A stretch of DNA of 64,000 nucleotides from Tiliqua scincoides. Taxonomy: Eukaryota > Chordata > Lepidosauria > Squamata > Scincidae. The first letter of the stretch is position 1; every line of letters starts with the position of its first letter. Of this stretch, positions 35,890 to 48,600 are shown one piece after another. The position numbers and the translations under genes are program-made. The stretch is taken from positions 5,157,063 to 5,221,062 of the forward strand of contig NC_089825.1 in NCBI RefSeq assembly GCF_035046505.1, written 5' to 3'. Under the pieces are notes generated by a model. It saw nothing but the letters and a program-made list of their open reading frames with translations, searched no databases and was not told the origin of the DNA.

Positions 35890-36296
35890 TATGCAGTGGA
35901 TGGATAGAGGGATGCACAACACCAGAACCAGGGGCCATCCACTTAAATTGAGTGTCGTGAGAGTTAGTCTGTGGAACTCCTTGCCACAGGATGTGGTGAT
36001 GGCGTCTGGGCTAGGTACCTTTCAAAGGGGATTGGACAGATTTCTGGAGGAAAAGTACATCCAGGACTTGTTGGCTATAAAACACCAACAGGAGCTACAA
36101 CCTCCTGGTTTTAGAAGTAGGTGTAATGCTTGGTGTAAGGGAATTGCTCAGAATGCTAGGTGCAAGGGAATTGAACAGGAAGTTGCAAAAGGATGCAAGT
36201 GTCCTATGTGCTCCTGAAGGCATCTGATGGGCCACTGTGAGATACAGGAAGCTGGACTAGGTGGCCCTTATCCAGCAGGGCTGTTCTTCTGTTAAC
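35890..36296 (+). mobile_element. CR1 fragment with internal deletions
   Basis: ccagaaccaggggccatcca, gttagtctgtggaactcctt and ggattggacagatttctgg are CR1 words in the right order with gaps. It ends ggctgttcttctgtt. Confidence 0.8.
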
Positions 36297-36823
36297 ATGT
36301 TACTGCATAAATTGGATGTGTTTATTAATTTTTCTACTGCAAGCACAAATATTCATGAACCAACAACAAAAAGCCCAAATACTGGTCTTTGATTTTACAA
36401 GTTGCAAGAGACTCTGTGAGAATCGGTGAGGCTGCTATAGCCTGCTGTTCAGTGATGGGGAAGATGGGGACAAAACGCAGTGCAGTCGCTGATCCTGACT
36501 CCACAGTCCCCTGGGTGTCTCTGGAAAAGGGGTTGATATTCCCACCAGAAAGGGGAAGACCAAAAAGGAGGTCCAAACAGCCCAATTACTGGGGTTCCCT
36601 CGGTGTGGAGTCCATTCTCCTTTTCACTCCCGGGGGGCCAAAGGAGGAGGCAGCGATGTGGTGGAACATGGAATGCAGTAGTTCAAGCTAGCTTGCTCTT
36701 TTTTATAGCAGTGTTTCTCAAAGTGTGGGTCGGGACCCGCTAGATGGGGCGCAAGCCAGTTTCAGGTGGGTCCCCATTTATTTCAATATTTTTAAATATA
36801 TTAGACTTGATGCTACTATAGTG

Positions 36824-37027
36824 CTGTGATTTTCAACCTTTTTCATCTCATGGCACACTGACAAGGTACTAGAAGTGTCAAGGCACACCATCAGTTTCTG
36901 GACAACTGTCGAGGCACACCATGCTGTTGGTGTGGGGCATATCCCCCAATGGGCCTATTAATAAATGACCCTCCACCAAACTCGTGCGGCACACCTGAGG
37001 CCATGGCACAGTGGTTGAAAATGGCTG
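36824..37027. mobile_element. hAT-type MITE nested in family E
   Basis: Flanked by CTATAGTG (36816-36823) and CCATAGTG (37028-37035). Ends are CTGTGATTTTCAACC and GTGGTTGAAAATGGCTG. Related copies are 38470-38688 (inverted) and 19800-19963. Confidence 0.82.
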
Positions 37028-37269
37028 CCATAGTGTGATTGCATTTGGGGAAAATGGGAAAAAGTACATCTGTACTTTTAACAGGCTACTATGTATATGC
37101 TTTTAACAATGATAGTAAATGGGACTTACTCCTGGGTTAAGTGTGGGTAGGATTGTAGCCTAGGATTGTTAAAAAATTTTCCTGCTTGATGATGTCATGT
37201 CTGGTCATGACATCACTTCCGGTGGGTCCCCACAGATTCTCATTCTAAAAAATGGGTCCCATAGTATTG

Positions 37270-37410
37270 GTTGGCAACCTTCAGTCTCGAAAGACTATGG
37301 TATAAGCCTACAGCACCCGGTATTCCTAGGTGGTCTCCCATCCAAGTACTAACCAGGCCTGACCCTGCTTAGCTTCCGAGATCAGACAAGATCAGGAATG
37401 TGCAGGGTAA
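37270..37410 (-). mobile_element. 5S rRNA-derived SINE, minus strand (141 bp)
   Basis: The reverse complement starts TTACCCTGCAC and contains 5S rRNA sequence including box A (gaagctaagcagggtcaggc) and box C (tacttggatgggagacc), then a non-5S tail ending AAGGTTGCCAAC. The same 141-bp length and the same 5' start occur at 49999-50139. Confidence 0.88.
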
Positions 37411-38124
37411 ACATTTTATAGGAACCACTGTTTTATATGTAGGATTTTGGAGAACCTGGGATCTCACATTCTGCTTGGCTACTCTACATGCCTTTATATG
37501 CATATAATGTATGTAGATGCGTTTATATACCTAAAATCATAAGCTGTATCTGTCATCATAGACTATGCCAGGCAGCCCTGTTTGAGTCAAGCCTGCCTGT
37601 TTATGCCAACGTTGCAATGCATTCTGGACTACTGTTGAATCAATAGATAGTTTACACTGCATTTTCTGACACTAGCATACAAGGGTTCTGACCTCTGCTG
37701 CTAGCTTGCAAGTCATATATTCAGAGGAGGAAGACAAGGCTATAAAACAACAACATGTGGGTGGAAGAGGGTGGTGCCATCCGGTCTGCTAGACCAGGCT
37801 CATCAAAGATGTTGATTATTTTAAAGGCTTGGGAAAGTGAACAGACACCGAACATGCTTTTACACAGAGATCAGCAACCCAGATATCTGATCAATCAACT
37901 CCAATTCCCAAAATGCATCTGGTTAGCTGCGCCTCGACTCCCTGTGGTTCAGAATGCTGGGCTCTTATAGACTGAATTTTCAACATGATGAGCCTTGCTC
38001 AGATGTGTTACTGTGACGTGCAAACTATTTTCAAATGTAGTGAAAACAAAATTAAAAGGGGGTCTTCCTCACTGATGAGGTCACTTTTTCCTATGCTGGA
38101 AACTCTCACACTTCAGAGAAACGG

Positions 38125-38220
38125 CAGTGTGGCTGTCATCCTATGCATAGATTCCTGAAAGTAAGTCAAATTGAACACAATAGGACTGATGAGAAAGCAT
38201 GCATAGGATTGCACTGTGTA
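38125..38220. repeat. Dispersed 'ATTGAACACAATAGGACT' module
   Basis: cctatgcatagattcctgaa, aaattgaacacaataggact and gcataggattgcactgtg match the module inside hAT family D. Confidence 0.5.
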
Positions 38221-38469
38221 TTAAGATTTTTAATGGGAAGCTGTGTTGGTTGGTTGCAGCAAAGAGGGGAGTCCGTAAAGAGGGGCCACAAGATTTTGTC
38301 TGCCAGAACTTGCTCAGATGCATTCTGTTTTGATAAAAATGTATTTCATTACAAATGGCTCAAGCAAGCTTCAGGCCCTATTAATATTACCCTTTTTAAA
38401 AAAACACCTGATGAACAGAAATCATCTAAAATTTAGTGTGGACCATGTTAATTTCTCCTCTCAATAGAC

Positions 38470-38688
38470 CAGCAGTTTTCAACCACTGTGCTGTGGCACA
38501 CTGGTGTGCCGTGGATGGTTCACAGGTGTGCTGGGGGAGGGTCATTTATTAGTATGGCCATTGGGGGATGTGAGCCCTTCACCAGCAGCATGGTGTGCCT
38601 TGTCAATTGTCCCAAAACTGATGGTGTGCCCTGAAAATTTGATCACCTTGTCAATGTGCCATGAGATGAAAGAGGTTGCAAATCACTG
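38470..38688. mobile_element. hAT-type MITE, inverted relative to 36824-37027
   Basis: Flanks CAATAGAC (38462-38469) and TGATAGAC (38689-38696). It starts CAGCAGTTTTCAACC and ends GAGGTTGCAAATCACTG; the interior includes catggtgtgccttgtcaatt. Confidence 0.75.
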
Positions 38689-38780
38689 TGATAGACAGCT
38701 GTGCATTCTAATGGTCAGCCTTCACTTCTGCAGGAACGCAATGTTCTTTGCTACTATGTTGTAGGGCAGACTTGCAAAGA

Positions 38781-39066
38781 GAGTCTGGTCCAACAAGAAG
38801 CTGACAGAACATACCAAGATCCAGGTCTACAGAGCTTGCTTCGAGTACACTTCTATACTACAGTGGGTCATGGACTCTTTGCACACGACAGGAGAGGAAA
38901 CTGAACGCTTTCCACATGCGCTGCCTCCGATGCATCCTCGGTATGCATCCTCGGTGTGGAAGGGATTGTCACTCCCGAATCGGCCTTTTCAGCCACACTA
39001 GATGCAGTTCCAGGACCACCATGCAGAGCGCAATACCAGAGTCTTTCAAGACTGATGGTTGCCAAC
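38781..39066 (+). mobile_element. LINE with C2HC finger, internally deleted copy
   Basis: Begins agtctggtccaacaagaagc as at 42312 and jumps near 38945 to tgtggaagggattgtcactc. It ends gatggttgccaac. It lies about 130 bases upstream of the promoter block of the SLC22A13-like gene. Confidence 0.8.
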
Positions 39067-39146
39067 TAACTTTAGGACAGGATATTATGCAGTGTGATTG
39101 CATAAGTGTGGCACATCTTGCATTGGACTGTATTAACAAAGCATCT

Positions 39147-39159
39147 AGTGATTATTAAC
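39147..39159 (+). promoter_or_regulatory. HNF1-like site upstream of SLC22A13-like copy A
   Basis: AGTGATTATTAAC matches 10 of 12 fixed positions or better of the HNF1 consensus GTTAATNATTAAC in its right half-site and centre. It lies 154 bases upstream of the ATG. Inference from sequence only; OAT-family genes are known HNF1 targets. Confidence 0.4.
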
Positions 39160-39198
39160 TCTTTCTGTTGCTGAATACAATCCCAAAGTTTATTTTGG

Positions 39199-39216
39199 GT
39201 TTAAACATTAATTGCA
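39199..39216 (+). promoter_or_regulatory. Shared promoter block, copy A
   Basis: GTTTAAACATTAATTGCA is repeated with one change in front of copy B (59142-59159). The TTTAAA core could act as a TATA variant; the transcription start is not visible. Confidence 0.45.
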
Positions 39217-39313
39217 GAAACCAACTAAAAAAGGCTCTCAGTGCCTTTTGCAATTCAGTGCAGAATTCAGTGCAGAATTGTAGCCGCAGAGGAAAGGTGG
39301 AAAGAACTGCACA

Positions 39314-39680
39314 ATGACGGATGTGGGGGAAGTCATCAAAGCACTAGATGATTTTGGTAGATTCCAGTTCTGGCTGGTGCTGTTAATCACTCTGACTGCT
39401 CCTACTGTGGCTTTTCAAGTGTTTGGCCAGCTGCTCATGGTTGAGCAGGGACCCCATTATTGCAACACAAGCTGGTTCAATGCCATCAGCTTGAATCTGA
39501 CCGAAGAAGAGAGACTTGACTATTCCGAGAAAGCCAGATGGGACTCTTGAAGAATGTTTTATGTACACTCCAGTGGACCTGGATCTTGACGCCATTGTAC
39601 GATATGGACTTAATGCTACTGAAAAATGCCATGATGGATGGGTGTACCATTCACAGCAAGAGCCATCATTGGTCATGCAG
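39314..39680 (+). CDS. SLC22A13: SLC22A13-like A exon 1
   Basis: ATG of MTDVGEVIKALDDFGRFQ, aligned with human MAQFVQVLAEIGDFGRFQ and copy B MTEFGEV. After LNLTEEER the frame moves by one base: the continuation TIPRKPDGTLEECFMYTPVD and DGWVYHSQQEPSLVMQ lies in the next frame. Exon length 367 versus 372 in copy B. Ends before gtttga. Encodes TM1 and the large extracellular loop. Confidence 0.85.
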
Positions 39681-42600
39681 GTTTGAATTCCTTGTTTTCT
39701 TTTCAATAGACTTTGATGTTTGTGTACTTCATGGGTAATGTTGCAATATCACCATAGGGAATATAAGAAAATAGTCAATGATAATAAATTATGAAACATT
39801 ATGCATTGGCTCGGTCATGTTGTGAGAATGGGTGATGGCCGGATCCCAAAGGATCTCCTCAATGGAGAACTCGTGCAGGGAAAGCGCCCTACAGGTAGAC
39901 CACAGCTGCGATACAAGGACATCTGCAAGAGGGATCTGAAGGCCTTAGGAGTGGACCTCAACAGGTGGGAAACCCTGGCCTCTGAGCGGCCCGCTTGGAG
40001 GCAGGCTGTGCAGCATGGCCTTTCCCAGTTTGAAGAGACACTTGGCCAACAGACTGAGGCAAAGAGGCAAAGAAGGAAGGCCCATAGCCAGGGAGACAGA
40101 CCAGGGACAGACTGCACTTGCTCCCAGTGTGGAAGGGATTGTCACTCCCGAATCGGCCTTTTCAGCCACACTAGATGCTGTTCCAGAACCACCATTCAGA
40201 GCGTGATACCGTAGTCTTTCAAGACTCAAGGCTGCCAACATGAAACATTAGAAAGGCTGTTACTTATATATTACTTTGTGCGATGGCATAGTTAGAGGGG
40301 GTGCAAAGCCTTGAGTTTTGTAGGGAACTTCACCATGGTGTGCAAGTGGTCCCTGTCCCTCCCCTTCAAAGCCATTCCAGGCATTCACCTCAGTTTTGCT
40401 CCCACTGCCTGGAATGTCTCCAAATGGGAGGGGCCACTTGCATGCCACAGTAAGGCTTCCTGCAAAACTTAGTGCTTTACACCCCCTCTAGCTACACCAC
40501 TGACTTTGTGGAATGAATTGTATGTTGCAAAATGGTGGACCACGTGCTTTGCGTGCAAAGGATCTCAGATTCAATCCCTGGCAGGCGCAGAGGACATTTT
40601 CCTTACTACTGAACAATTATATCCCCCGCCATTAACATACAAGGAAGGCTGCAGGTTTATAAGCTCCCTCTGTCATATGGGTCTGAGCTCTTTATTTGGA
40701 AGCTGGCTGTGTCTGGCTGTTGAAGACAAACTAAGGGCACATTCCCATGCACATATACTCGGAAGAAAGTCCCATTATAGTCAATGGGGCTTACTCCCTG
40801 GTAAGTGTGGATAGGATTGCAACCCTAGAGTATCTACCAGGTCCAGTTGAAAGACTTCTGAGATCCCAAGGACCAGAGTTGCTAGATGGGAAATTCAGTT
40901 TCTGTCTGTCCTCTCCCCGCACTGATGTATTATTGTCTATTCCTCCCCTCCAAAGTTAGAAAACAATGTTTACATAATACAGCTGCATTTTTAATCTTAC
41001 TCAAGCCAGCTTGGTTTTTATATCTTTAAGAACCTGACTTTAGTATGGGGTTAAAAATGCTGCTACACCAGGTGCTTCTATATTGCACTGCAAGCAAATC
41101 AGTAATGAATGAAGGTCAGCCTGTAGTTCAGCTCCAGTTAAAGTGGGCTGTGTGTGGTGGAGCCCCTCTGTGATACGTCACAACTCCTGCTACTAGTCAT
41201 CAAGGCTGTGTTTGCAGCTAGGAGTGCCCCCTGCAGAAATTGCTCTGTACCAGTAAGGATCTCAGTATCCTTTGGTTAGATCTAGCTAGAGCATGCATTT
41301 CTGGCTCCTGCAATATAGATGGAAAGGGGCAGAGAGCTAGACATGGTTCAGAAGTCCTGAGCCCTTGGAAAAAAAGATCAGGCCCCCCCCTCCCCAGCAG
41401 TGCTGATGCCAAGTTGCTGTCAGTTCTGTGTGTCACCTTTCAGAAGGCAAAAAGGTGACACACAAAACTCTTGATAATAACAGAATAAAATGAATGATGT
41501 AAAATGAGTTGAACAAGCCTCAACTTGCAGTGATTGTAAGATTGCCAGCACTGGGTTGCTCATATGTGTGTTTGTCCAGAATTTGGTACCAAGTGGTTGA
41601 ACAAGTCAGATGTTGGATGATGGGGCACCTTAGATGATCCCAACAGCTGTTGCTGGCATCTCTTGATAAAGGAACTTTGGAGCAGATCTTGCCAGTCCAC
41701 ACAATACAGTGCTACTGGGCTAGAGGACCTGATGGGCCAACTTGGAGTTTGGCAGCTTCTCTGCGTACACAAACATGGCTTGGCCAATCACATGTGCAAT
41801 GTTGCCAGGGCACGAGCAACTTCTGAATCCCCCTTTCTTTCTCTTTTCAGTTTGACCTGGTGTGCGATCGGAAAGATCTGATTGACATCTCCCTATCTAT
41901 TCATATGCTTGGACTTCTCACTGGAGCGCTGGTGTTCGGTACATTGAGTGACAAGTAAGAGAGAGGAAACCCAGCCTGGAGAATGAGGGATCCAGGGTAA
42001 TGCAAAAGGGGTGGCATCTTTTCAGAAAAGGGCCCTTAGAGGCCAGTGGGAGCCTTCCTAACTCTTGGGAGGGAGCATGATTGGGCACAACTTATGTCTG
42101 AAGCACATACTTTGTAGTTTATTTATTAAAAGATTTATACTCTGCCTTTCCAGACCTCCACACAACTAATAATTCCCATCTTAAAAATGAATCACTTACA
42201 GATCACATGACACAATTTAAAGTGGTACAATCACCATAAATCACAGCAGCAACATTATGAATAGGGAGCAGTGTCAAGTAAAACAGTAGTAGCAAATAAA
42301 GAGGTGGTAGAGTCTGGTCCAACAAGAAGCTGACGGAACATACCAAGATCCAGGTCTACAGAGCTTGTGTCCTGAGTACACTTCTGTACTGCAGTGAGTC
42401 ATGGACTCTTCGCTCACAACAGGAGAGGAAACTGAACGCTTTCCACATGCGCTGCCTCCGACGCATTCTCGGCATCACCTGGCAGGACAAAGTTCCAAAC
42501 AACACAGTCCTGGAATGAGCTGGAATCCCTAGCATGTATGCACTGCTGAAACAGAGACGCCTGCGTTGGCTCGGTCATGTCGTGAGAATGGGTGATGTTC

Positions 42601-45600
42601 GGATCCCAAAGGATCTCCTCTATGGAGAACTCGTGCAGGGAAAGCGCCCTACAGGTAGACCACAGCTGCGATACAAGGACATCTGCAAGAGGGATCTGAA
42701 GGCCTTAGGAGTGGACCTCAACAGGTGGGAAACCCTGGCCTCTGAGCAGCCCGCTTGGAGGCAGGCTGTGCAGCATGGCCTTTCCCAGTTTGAAGAGACA
42801 CTTTGCCAACAGTCTGAGGCAAAGAGGCAAAGAAGGAAGGCTCATAGCCAGGGAGACAAACCAGGGACAGACTGCACTTGCTCCTGGTGTGGAAGGGATT
42901 GTCACTCCCAAATCGGCCTTTTCAGCCACACTAGACGCTGTTCCAGAACCACCAATCAGAGCGTGATACCAGAGTCTTTCGAGACTGAAGGTTGCCAACA
43001 AACAAGCCCAATACTTGAGGTGGCACTGAGCAGGAATATGGCCAGTGATGATCGGGAGGGCGGAGTGCTATAAAGGAACTAGACACAGCTCTGTGGTCTG
43101 GCTCTGTGGTGTAGCTAGAGGGGGTGCAGAGCAGGGAGCTTCACCGCAGCATTCAAGGGGCCCCTCGTTCTCCCCTTCGAAGTTATTCCAGGCAGCAATC
43201 AGGCGCCTGCAAAACTTAGTGCTTTGCACCCCCTCTAGTTATACCACTGCCTACAGGGTTTCAGCCACTGTGTTAGAAGAATAAGCTTACAGTAACCACA
43301 AAAATGACAATCCCTTTAGTCGGCTTTGAAGATGTAGTTGATGGGCAGTCTCTAAACCCATTAAATGAGCCCCGCCTTCTTCCTTCCAGGTTTGGTCGGC
43401 AGCCAACTGTGATGCTGTCCCTGCTACTCATGGGCACATTTGGGGTTGCGGCAGCCTTTGTTCCGCATTTCAGCCTCTACTGTGTGTTCCGATTTCTGGT
43501 GGGTGCTGGTGTGACTGGAGATACCATAAGCAGTCTAGCTTTAAGTAAGATCCTTTCAACACTTTGCAGAGTTTTTGAACTGAAAGTGGTTTTGCCAGGT
43601 GCAAAAGGGAAACTTCTTCTTTGGGTGTCTGTTTGGGAAGTTTTTAAATGAAAGAGTGATCTGGTCTCACTGTGTCAGTGCAGGGAAATGTGGACGTCAC
43701 CTACTTGGGTCTAATCTCCACTAGGGATCAGGACTTCCAACTGCTACTGGCTGTCATCGAGGGTGGCCACATGTTGGTGGAGGTGGGGAAGGCAGTACTG
43801 GTGCCCCCTTAGCGGCTAGTACCCAGAGTGGATCGACTCCACCCCTTGCTATGCTACTGCATAAGGCGCTGGGTAAAGAGAGGATTGCAAGGAGCTTCTG
43901 GGCTCTTCCCATTAGCCAGGAAGGCTTTTTGTGTGCCCCACTCTCAACCCATTACTCATGTTTTGCAAAGCATTCACATTTGGTTCACAGGTTGTGGCCA
44001 CAGTTTCTGTTCCGCTGTGGCAGGAAGCCTTGGGTGACAACTTTGCTCTTGGGCCACTTTCTCTGTGCACCTCCCAAATGGAGCCAACTGGGCTTCAATA
44101 GTGGGGGAGAAAGTCTGAGCAATGGAAGGGCAGGAGACAGTGATTCAGTGAGGCCAAATGTTCTGTCTTCATCTTTTTTTGGGGGGGATGGGTTAGTGAT
44201 TGTCCCCTTTGGGTGGTGCAAGGAATGACACAAGGATGCAGGTCTCTTGTTGCCTTGTGTGCTCCCTGAGGCATTTGGTGGGCCATGGTGAGATACAGGA
44301 AGCTGGACTAGATGGGTCTGTGGCCTAATCCAGCGGGGCTTTTCTTATGGTGCTGGGAGAGAGACGTCCACTGACTGCCTCGATTATCTTTCCCAGGGAC
44401 AGTGTGTGTATGTGTGTGTGTGTGTCTCTGTCTGTGTGTGTGTGTGTGTGTCTGTCTGTCTGTCTGTCTGCGCGCGCCATGTGGTGGTGGTGGTCACCTC
44501 AGCGCACCATGGGGGACCAGTGCAGGGTTTTCCCCTGGATCTTCCAGAGCCTGGCACCAACCCTGCCATCAACCCTACCACCCACAGCTAATTGAAGGTC
44601 TTCTGCTCCCATATATCCTCTTAGGCCCAAATCCTAACCAACTTGCCCACATTGACACTGCAGTGCCAATGGGGCATGTGTGGCATCCTGCAGATGGGGG
44701 GCAGTCAGGGAGGCCTCCTCAAGGTAAGGGAATGTTTGTTCCCTTATCTTGGAGCTGCACTGCCCTTGCCTTGGTGCTGGAAAGTTGGTTAGGATTGGGT
44801 CTTAATCCTGTTTTCCACCTGTAAGCAAGCTCTAAGTATGCATAGTGGCATTTGCCCTTTGTTTTCCCACTATCTGTAAAACCCTTGGAACAGACAGTCT
44901 GTGTTGCTGACTCTAACTCTAAATCTAACATTAAATGGAACTCTAAATGGCCGTGTACATCGGTGGCAAGATATGAACAAAAATACGCAAGCATGCATGC
45001 AGAACCTTACATTTTAGTGGTTACGTGCAAACTTACCACCAATGAGTCCTTTGTGAAAACACAAGTCACAAATTCATGCATTCCCAGAAGGTGGGAAGCA
45101 TTCCTAGAATTAAAATTTGCTTTTGGAAATGTGCATCTTTTGAATGAGACATTTTGGCTTGTTGAAATCCCCTTTCAGCTTCAGCAGCATGAATAGCACA
45201 CCTCTGTTTTCTTCCTCTGCTTTTGCCGGTAGACAGGATATTCGTGTGCTAGAAAGTCCTCGCAGTGTCTCTTAATGCTCTTTAGGTACCGAATGGGTAG
45301 GGGTTGCCTATCGCCCCCATGCTCTCATCGTTGGCCACCTGGGTTTTGCCACGGGGCAAATGATTCTGGCTGGTGTAGCTTATGTCATTCGCGACTGGAG
45401 GATGCTGCAGGTTGCTGGATCAGCCCCTATCTTTTGTTTCTTTTTCTACCTATGGTGAGTAATACATGAGACTGTAATAGATAGTATCGTGAACTATAAT
45501 GCATGCTGCCCTTCCCACATGCAATGTACATTGGGGTAATTAAATGCTCCCTTTCCCCAGAGTCCAAGGAAGATGAGAGAAGGCCAGTTTCAATTGTATT

Positions 45601-48600
45601 TCCAATCTTCTGGTCACAAGGCAGGTGAATTTGTAATAAAAATTCTATAACTTCACACTTGGACACTTCAGGGACTCCTGGGTGAAATGTCATCTGGCCT
45701 TAATGATGTCTCATTCTTTAAATTTGTAAGTTCCTTTTAAAGCTTGGTCCGCTCTGTTTTGCCAAAGATTTTGACAGTTGCCCCAGTTCAGGTTGAGATA
45801 ATCAACCAAGAATTCCTTCCTTGAGCTTCTGTGTCACTTTCTCTTTTTACTCCTTCAGTATCTTCTACCTGTTGCTTTTCTGGCACACATCCTGCTTCTG
45901 AAATTCTCTAAAGGACACAAATATTTCTTTAACATTAACTTATACATCTTTAGCAATCTGTGCAAACTTCCTTCATGCCCACCTTAGGACAGATTTACAT
46001 CTTGGCTTGCTAAAGCCCATCCTTCTTTGATAATACACAAAAATTGAAGTTACTTGGTCCAGTTGTACATTCAGATCTTTTTCAGGGTTCTTCCTGAATC
46101 TGCTCGCTGGCTTGTGACAAGAGGGAAGGTGGAGGAAGCCAAAAAGCTCCTGCAGAAGGCAGCCACTATGAACAAGCGGACCATCCCACAGAAGCTGTTA
46201 GATCAGGTGAGGAAGGCAGGGATTTGTATCTCATCATTCTCTGTGGGAGGTAATTTCACAAGATCAATATATGGTGAAAAGGGTGGTTGGAAGGGAGAAC
46301 TTGGGGCCTATTCCAGACATTCTGGCAATGGGGTGGAAAAGGAGGAAGAACACTTTTCCAGGTTTACAGTCATACAAGTCTGTGTGTTTCCTGTTTATTT
46401 TTGTGTGGGTTTCCCTCTCTACCTTTCAGCTAGACTTGGGCCTTGGGGTTGGAGCTCTCTGGCTGTGGGGTGGAATCAGGGACTTGCAACCCTTTGGTTT
46501 CTGGTGAGTTGGGGTAATGGACACAACGCAGGAAAAATAAGCGTGCCCTGCCCCTTTCTTTACTGGAACTTGTCCTGACAGTAAAGCAAACGAGCAAGGT
46601 GACTTATTTCCTAGTGGGTGGGCTATCCACTTGCATCCCAAACAGATGCAGCCAAAAGGCCACCCTGCTTTGCTTGGAGCTTGCAGTGGCCTTAACAACC
46701 TCCCCTGCCTCCTTAGTGAGACCTTCTCTTACTATGAAAGTTGGTGGTAGCCCCCTGCACCATGGCCAAATGAGGTGGTGGTGCTGCCCCAATAAGACAG
46801 GCAGAAACTGCAGGAGAGTTGGGCAGGACCTTTTTGTATACCACTAGGGGGCAAAGTCCGACAGGTCTTGGTGCACATTCAAAGCTGCTCTTGCTAATCA
46901 TGATGGGTGATCCATGAGCAAGTACATTTTGCATGACCCACCTGTCCAAAAGATGGTGTGGGTGAGTCAGCGGACTGCCCCCTCCCCACAATATTGCTGC
47001 ATACTCCCCACTTCTCTGAGTGGTGCCAAATTCCAGGGACTGTGGCACCTGGGCTTGGCTTCCTTTGGTGGAGGGAACACTGGAAACCTAGCTGTGGTGT
47101 GTGTAATTAGTGGCATAGCTAGAGGGGATGCAAAGCACTAAGGAGCCTCACCGCAGCATGTAAGCCCCTCCCCCTCTCCTTTGGAGCCATTCCGGGTGGG
47201 GGAAAACAGAGGTGTACGCACATAACTCTTATTAGCTCCTCTTCTTATCTTGGGTCTCTGTGTCACATCCTCTGAGTCAGTAATTTCCAATGTTTTCCTT
47301 CTCACGGCGCACTGATCTCTGTGGCCTTCTCTATTGCTTGCTGTGATGTAATTTATAGCTTCTAGTAGACTCTGGGTGATTCCGCAAAGCCCATGGACGA
47401 AGAGTTCCTTACTATAGCCAGATGCCCAGAGTTGCAGAACCTGGAAGAGATTTTCTGTGATTTTCAAACACCCGTGGCACATCTGCGGACCTTTTGTGGC
47501 ACACTGGTTGAAAATCACTGCTCTAAGTTCTGATGACTGGCACAAGGAGAGCTCTCCAGATACCTCCTGTCCTGTTTCCTTAAACATCACTCAGGCGTCC
47601 TGGCGATCTGATGATCAAAATGCCTCGCCAGGGCAGCCTGGGGCAGGCGAGTCAGAGAACAAGAAAGGCAGGTGACCTGGGTGATTTTCCCCTCCTGTGA
47701 GTGTGTGACGTGGCTCTCCTCTCTTGCAAAAGCTGAAGCCAGAAAAGAAGGCCAAGTCGGGAAGTGTGCTGGAGCTCTTCAGGAGTCCACACCTGAGGAA
47801 GGTGACAGCTGTCATATCATCCATCTGGTAAGCCTATGAAGTTGACAGCAGCGGTCGGGTGCAATGGTGTCACTAGGGTTTGCATCACCCGGTACAGGAG
47901 GCCAGCATGAAACCCCCATAATGGACCTCCTCCCATGCAGGGGGTGGGGCAACACCCTGGCTGGTGGGCGTGGTGATGTACTATTGCCCCACTCCCACTG
48001 GTTTTTTTGGCTATAACTTTTGATATAATAGAGATATATCAGCACGGTTTGCTTCATTGCATTCTGCATGAAATTATGCATCAAATGATATATAACATGA
48101 TGGTTTTATTTGTAAATACCAAGATTAAAAAAAAAAGTTTGGCCAGTAGTGGTGTCACCCCCGTGTGCATCATCTGGTGCAGCCCACACCCCCGCACCTC
48201 CTTAGCAACATCACTGGTCAGGTGCCTGCCTTGCAATCAAGTGGTCCCTGGTTTGGAACCCAGGTGGCAAGGCTAGGAAGATTCCCACCCTGACCACAGG
48301 TTTGACTCTGCATAACATCAACTTGCAGGCCTTCGGGAGTCATTGTTAGGGACCTTGCTTCATGTCCTCAGGTATGGCCGGTGGGAAAGCAATGCAGGGC
48401 TTTTTCAGTGATGGCCCCCTGAATAAAGAACTCTCTTTCTCATGTAACCAGGGTGGCCTCTATGCTGCCTCCTTCAAGTGGGCAGTTAAGACCTTTTTGT
48501 TTTGTCTGGATCACTGTTTTGAATTGGTTTTAATATTGTTTCATGGAACATTGTCAGATGCCTTGATAACCTGTCTCAAGGGTAAAAAACATGGGGTTGA

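Larger units (their letters stand above)
36709..37430. mobile_element. hAT-type element, family E, carrying two nested insertions
   Basis: Starts CAGTGTTTCTCAAAGTG and ends ATAGGAACCACTG; flanks are TTTTATAG (36701-36708) and TTTTATAT (37431-37438). Removing a hAT MITE (36824-37027) and a 5S SINE (37270-37410) leaves sequence collinear with 24763-25102. Confidence 0.78.

Noticed and set aside
40512-40640. A functional tRNA gene
   Set aside because: Only B-box-like words, no cloverleaf that I could draw; better explained by a SINE.
42534-43073. A 179-residue open frame as a zinc-finger host gene
   Set aside because: Same sequence occurs at 39802-40239 with target duplications; it is LINE C-terminus.
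44402-44824. Long Val/Cys-rich open frames
   Set aside because: They arise from a TG/CTGT microsatellite and run into ordinary intron.
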